DNA from: Eonycteris spelaea
Lineage: Eukaryota > Chordata > Mammalia > Chiroptera > Pteropodidae
Reading direction: 5' to 3'
DNA length: 64,000 bases
Assembly: GCA_003508835.1 (NCBI GenBank)
Contig: PUFA01000068.1
Coordinates: 6,138,001-6,202,000, forward strand
How positions within the stretch are numbered: position 1 is the stretch's first letter; every line of letters begins with the position of its first letter. Both the position numbers and the translations under genes were made by a program. The notes below the pieces were generated by a model, which had not been told where the DNA came from, ran no database searches, and saw only the letters and a list, made by a program, of their open reading frames with translations. Below, one piece after another: positions 59,301 to 64,000 of this stretch.

Positions 59301-62005
59301 GAAATCTAGTGATATGATTTTTTCAATTTTTTTTTTTAAATCTTCATTTTGGCTATTCTAAAAATTTCCTTTTTCACATACACTTTAGACTTGGTTACCA
59401 ACATATATAAAATAGCTATCTGGGATATTAGGATTACACTAAATCTGTAGATCAAGTTGTGTAGATCTTAACAACATGGTCCTCCAATTCATAAACCTGG
59501 AATACATCTCCTTACATTTTTAGATCTTTTATTTCTTGCATCATAGCTCGTATCATATAAAACTCATGTGTATTTTGTTAAATTTAAGCCTATCCATTTT
59601 ATTTGTGGTGCTATTTAAATGGTATTTTGATTTGAATTTTTCATTGTTCATTGTTAATACACAAGGAAGTAATTAACTTTTTATCATTTGACCTTACATA
59701 CATGCTTATTACTAGTTCCAAAACTTTTATTTTTGATTCTTTGAGCTTTTCTACATAGATGTTAATGACTTCTATGAATAAGACAGTTTTATTTCTTCCT
59801 TTATAATCTGTATGCCTTTTACTTACTTTTATTATATTATTGCCCTAAATAGAATTATCAACATGATGCTGAATAGGAATGATAAAAAATAATGTTAGCT
59901 TTTTCTTGATTCTAGGGAGAAAGCACCCAGTTTTTTCTATGAAATATGATGTTAGCTGCAGGTTTTTGCAGATATTCTTTAACAAATTGAGTAAATTTGC
60001 CTCTATTCCAAGATTCTGAGAATTTTTATTTTTTAAAATCATTAATGTGTCAAATACTTTTTCTATATTAATTAATATGGTCATGTGAGTTTTCTTATTT
60101 ATCCTGTTGATGTGAATTTTCCTGATGATTTTCAAATACTGAACAAACTTCGCCTACCTCTAATACATCCTACTTGTTGGTAAATAATTTTTATGCCTAT
60201 TTGGATGTAATATACTTATTTTATTGAGCATTTTTGCATCAAATTTTATGAGATATATTGGTATGTAGTTTTCCTTTCTTTGATGTCTTTATCTGATTTT
60301 GGCGTTGGAGTAATAAACACCTCAGAGTATGGTTTGGTAGTTTGTGACTTTCGATGGTTTGGTCCTTTTCTTTTAAGTTATCGATTTTGGGGTATAGCAT
60401 TGTCCATAGTATTCATTTATTATCCTTTTAAGGTCTATGTTATAAAAAATGATGACCCAATTTCATTTCTAATATTGATAATATTTCTCTTTTCTCTTTT
60501 TTCTTGATTTGCTGGAGTAGATGTTTATAAAATGTATTATTTTTCCTCCAATGATACAGCTTTTCGTTTGAGATTTTCTTTATTATTTTTTTCATTTCCA
60601 AAATCAGTATCTGATATAATTTTTATGATTTCTCTTCTTTTGTTTACTTTAAATGTAAAGTTCTTCTTTTTGTAGTTTATTATGGTGCAATCTTATATTA
60701 CTGAATCTAGATCTTTTTTCTTCTCCAAGATAAACATTTAAAGGTATAAATTTCCCTGCAAGCGTTGTTTAGGTGTATTCCTCAAATTTTGATGTTGTAT
60801 TTTATTTTAACTTATTTAAAGTATTTTTAAGTTCTCTGAACACCTTTGTCTTTGTGTTACTTAAAGATGTATTGTTTAATCTCCAAATATTTAAAGATTT
60901 CCACCTCTTTCTCTGTGATTCTGTAGTTGAGTTCCACGGTGGTCTAAGATCATAATTCATGTAATTTCTATTCTTATGTACTTGTTAAATACTTCTTAAG
61001 ACCAAGAATATAGTCTATCTTGGGAGCCGAGGAAGAATATATTCTGCTCTTTCAAATAGATTTTTCTGTAAATGTCAGTTAGTCAAGTTGATTGATAAGG
61101 CTATTCAAGTATGTCCTTAATGATTTTCAGCTTGCTCAATCTATCAGTTAATGAATGACCAAAGAGTGCTGGAGTTTTTGACAATGATAGTAAATATTGC
61201 TTTTTCTCCTTTCAGTTCTACTAGTTCTTGCCTCATATATTTTTATGTTCTGTTCTTAGGTGCATAGACATTTAGGATAGTTATGCCTTTATAGAAAATT
61301 AACTCTTTTATCGTTAGGTAATGCTTTATTTTTTCCCCTGGTGATCAGCCTTGTTTCGAAGTCTGCTTTGCCTGAATTTAATATAGCTACTACAGCTTTC
61401 TATTATTTTTAACATAGCATATCTTTCTCTATCACTTTACTTGTAACTTATGAGTTCTTATATTTAAACGGAGTTTATTGTAGTGAACCTATAGTCTTTT
61501 TTTTCCTTATCTGCCTTGATAATCTCTATTTTTTAATTGTTATTTTTAGATTGGTCATATCAAAGTGATAGTGATGTAATTGGATTAATACCTACCATGT
61601 TTTTAAGTATGTTTTGTTTATTGTATTTTTTATATTTTTTACCTTTCATTTTAATTGAATATTTATATGATTTCATAGTATTTGCTCTATTAACATATCA
61701 ATTATGCTTATTGTTAAATTTTGGATGGTTGTCCTAGAATTTATAATATACATTTTTAATTTAACTATGTCCACTACCTAATAATATTATGTGTGTCATG
61801 TAGTGGAGGTAGTACATGTACCTTATAACAAACATTTCCAGTTCCTTTACACTTTCCTTGTGAAATTGCTGTTATTTTACTTATCATATGTTAGAACCAC
61901 CAAATACAAATATTATTACTTTAAAAGTAAATTTTCTCTACATCAATTATGAGTAAGAAAACAATGTTTTATTTTACCTTTATTTCTTCTCGAAGGCTCT
62001 TTTTG
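56375..62005 (-). pseudogene. Long old L1M LINE (3' UTR, ORF2), continued at 62691
   Basis: 56375-58200 is the long L1M 3' UTR (GGTTTCCTGATGTCTTTCCC, TATCAGTATGGCCACATGG, GCTCATCGCTACTAGGTGTCATTG). 58200-61500 is the reverse of ORF2: GTCTGTGGCTTATCTTTTG, AATACCACACTGTGTTGATT, AATATGGTCATGTGAG, GAGCATTTTTGCATC and GTCTTTATCTGATTTTGGCG, in order. In the minus frame 59845-60135 the motif HMTILINIEKVFD and LGIEANLLNLLKNI align with L1 reverse transcriptase. Stops and frameshifts abound; no intact ORF. Confidence 0.9.
56693..56829 (-). mobile_element. 5S rRNA-derived SINE, short form
   Basis: Minus strand 56829-56713 is an essentially full-length 5S copy (about 117 nt) with polymerase III box A (AAGCTAAGCAGGGT) and box C (TTGGATGGGAGACC) intact. 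It is followed only by an A-rich tail of about 20 nt, with no extra body. TACCTTAACA flanks it at 56683-56692 and 56830-56839, a 10-bp target duplication. It lies in the 3' UTR of the old L1M, so it is much younger. It carries many changes from the functional 5S gene and is isolated, so it is not a working rRNA gene. Confidence 0.85.
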
Positions 62006-62022
62006 TAGATCTAAATTTCTTC
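62006..62022 (+). repeat. Probable L1 target-site duplication, left copy
   Basis: TAGATCTAAATTTCTTC borders the 3' end of the twin-primed L1 and matches TAGATCGGAATTTTTA at 62675-62690, with mismatches as expected for an aged duplication. Confidence 0.6.
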
Positions 62023-62674
62023 TTTTTGATTTTTCAATTACAGCTGACATTCAATATTATTTTACATCAGCTTCAAGTGTACAGCATAGTGATTAGATAT
62101 TTATGTAATATACAAAGTGAGATATTTATGTAATATACAAAGTGATCCCCCAATAAATCTAGTATCTACTTGGCTTCATACATAGTTATTACAATATTAT
62201 TGACTATATTCCTTATGCTGTACTTTATATCCCTGTAACTATTTTTAACTACCAATCTATACTTCTTAATCTCTTTACCTTTTCACCCAGCCCCCCAACT
62301 CTCTTCCCATCTGGCAATCATCTATTTTTCTCTGTATCTATGAGCCTATTTTTGTTTTGTTTGTTCATTTATTTTGTTCTTTAGATTTCACATATAGGTG
62401 AAATCATATGATATTTTTCTTGTTCTTTCTGACATATTTCACGTAGCATAATACCCTCTGGGTATTTACCAAACAAATAAAACACTAATTTGAACATATA
62501 TATGAACCCTTCTGTTCATTGCAGTATTATTTAAAATTGCTAAGATATAGAAGAAACCCTAAGTGCCCATCAAGAGATGATCAAATAAAGAAATTGTGGT
62601 ACATATATATATAATGGAATATTACTTTGCCATAAAACATGAAATCTTACCATTTGTGACAACATGGATAGACC
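62023..62674 (-). mobile_element. Bat-type L1 fragment with 5' inversion (twin priming)
   Basis: 62023-62459 is the reverse of an L1 3' UTR: TTTTCAATTACAGCTGACATTC, AGTTATTACAATATTATTGAC, TTTAGATTTCACATATAGGTG and GCATAATACCCTCT. At 62460 the text flips to sense: GGGTATTTACC, GTTCATTGCAGTATTATTT, AAGTGCCCATCAAGAGATGATC, ending ACAACATGGATAGACCTAGA. The inverted piece is the part of the L1 that lies immediately 5' of the minus piece, and it sits at the element's 5' end, exactly the product expected from twin priming. Confidence 0.85.
62096..62145 (+). repeat. Perfect 25-bp tandem duplication
   Basis: GATATTTATGTAATATACAA plus AGTGA occurs at 62096-62120 and again, identical, at 62121-62145, inside the young L1. 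The related L1 text I know has one copy here. Confidence 0.97.
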
Positions 62675-62690
62675 TAGATCGGAATTTTTA

Positions 62691-64000
62691 ACATGTACAT
62701 TAATATTTCTTGCAGGGAGTTCTCTTGGTGATGAATTTTGTTACTGTTTTTCTGAGAAAGTCTTTATTGCTCCTTCATTTTGAAAGACAATTTTACTTGA
62801 TGTTGATTTTAAAAATGGTGACTTTTTAAGCAATTTCAATATGTCACTTCACTCTATTGTTGATTGCATAGTTTCTGATGAGGAGTCCTCTGTAATTCTT
62901 ATCTTCATTCCTGTATAAGTTAGGTGTCTTTCTCCACCCACTCCTCTTCTCTCAAGATTGTCTAATTTTCTTTATTTCTTTTTTAATATGATATGCAAAA
63001 ATGTATATTTATTTATTATTTATCCTGCTTTGTATTTTCTGAAATACCTGGTTCTATGGTTTAGTGTCTGTCATTAGTTTGGGAAAATTATCAGCCATTA
63101 GTGCCACAAATATGTTGCCTTCCCCATTTTTTACTTCTGGCATTAAAATTACACATATGTTACACCTTTTGACATTGTTTCTCAGTTCTTAGACATTTTC
63201 ATTTTTTTTCATTTCTTTTTATCTTTCTATTTCTGTTTTGAAAGTTTCTATTGACATCTTCAAGGACACTGGTTGTTTACTTTGTCAAGTCTACTGATGA
63301 TACCATGAAAAGACAGCCTTCATTTATGTTAATGTGCTTTTGATTTCTATCATTCCCTTTTAATTCTCTCTTATAATATTCATCTTTCTGATTATATTAC
63401 ATATCTGTCTGGTATGTTTTATATAATTTTTTATTATAGCCCTTAATATATAAATCATAGTTGTTTTAAACTCTAATATTTTAAAGTCTATGTCATAGCT
63501 GAGTCTAGTTATAATGCTTGATCTGTGTCATCAGAATGTTTTTTTTCTTGCTTTTTAGTATACTTTGTAACTTTTGAAAGCTAGGAATGATGTATTGAAT
63601 GATAGAAACTGCAGTAAATAGGGCTTTAGTGAGAAGTGTCATGTTAATCCGGCTGTAAGTTGAGCATTAATAATATTTTCTGTAACTCAAAATGCCAAAG
63701 TCCTCGGATTCCTCTAATGTAATTTTTTGTCTCCACTGTTGTCGTTGGGTTTTCCTAAGAACTACTGGAATGAATTCTGCACCTTGTGGCTCTTTTGGCT
63801 ATAATCCATTGCTATTGTATGGAGGTGTTAAAGTAATGGGAGAGAGGAAATATTTTATAATCTTATAGTTTAATGTCAGTCTTTTAGTTGTCCTGTGTAG
63901 CAGAATTGTGATCTTCAAAACTTTTTGTCAGTTATCCCTCCTTTCCTTAGGTCAGCCATACTCACTTAAGGGAGGTGGAATGAAAAAAAGGCCTTTCCTC
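62691..64000 (-). repeat. Old L1M LINE, 5' part, runs off the window
   Basis: Continuation of the L1M after the young L1 insert: TTTCTTGCAGGGAGTTCTC, GAGAAAGTCTTTATTGCTCC, CATAGTTTCTGATGAGGAG, TTGGGAAAATTATCAGCCATTAG and ACTCTAATATTTTAAAGTC follow the order of the 5' half of old L1M. It has no open frame and no end within the window. Confidence 0.75.

Noticed and set aside
62023..62674. Two separate young L1 insertions in opposite directions
   Set aside because: The pieces are adjacent in the L1 consensus and share one pair of flanking duplications, so one twin-primed event is simpler.

Overview
The window is AT-rich, CpG-poor mammalian nuclear DNA dominated by ancient transposon relics. I find no protein-coding gene, no coding exon with convincing splice sites, no CpG island and no intact functional RNA gene. 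Open reading frames reach only about 116 codons and fall in repeats or in sequence with no recognisable family. The best description is a gene desert or the inside of a very long intron. All repeat names come from remembered consensus features, not from a database search.

Likely host: a bat, probably an Old World fruit bat (Pteropodidae). Two observations point there. First, two minus-strand elements (25161-25412 and 56693-56829) are derived from 5S rRNA and have A-rich tails and flanking target-site duplications; 5S-derived SINEs among bats are described from fruit bats. Second, three short L1 3' ends (17597-17996, 50847-51205, 62023-62674) carry 3' UTR types I associate with bat L1s. The rest of the repeat set (MIR, L2, L1M, MLT1/MLT2) is shared by all placental mammals.

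Layout. 1-5 kb: split L2, an ERVL (MLT2-like) LTR, a (TG/CG)n tract and unique sequence. 5.4-8.5 kb: two old L1M 3' regions on the minus strand. 8.6-22.6 kb: unique sequence mixed with MIR and L2, several microsatellites, a 20-bp minisatellite at 14.9 kb and a young L1 3' end at 17.6 kb. 22.6-26.4 kb: two L1 ORF2 relics head to head; the plus-strand one is split by an MLT1 LTR, which is split in turn by the longer 5S SINE. 26.4-45 kb: the most repeat-poor part, with several stretches that look like candidate conserved noncoding sequence (31.7-32.2, 33.4-34.4 and 37.9-38.4 kb). 45-56 kb: a purine-rich microsatellite, an MLT1 LTR, many MIR/L2 copies, a young L1 with a perfect 13-bp target-site duplication, and an L1M interrupted by about 1.4 kb of unidentified repeat-like sequence. 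56.4-64 kb: one long old L1M on the minus strand running off the window, interrupted by the short 5S SINE and by a twin-primed young L1.

There is no gene network to describe. What the window does hold is a readable insertion history: L2/MIR and L1M first, then MLT LTRs, then bat-type L1s and 5S SINEs, followed by small tandem duplications and microsatellite growth. I did not find an undescribed biological system.
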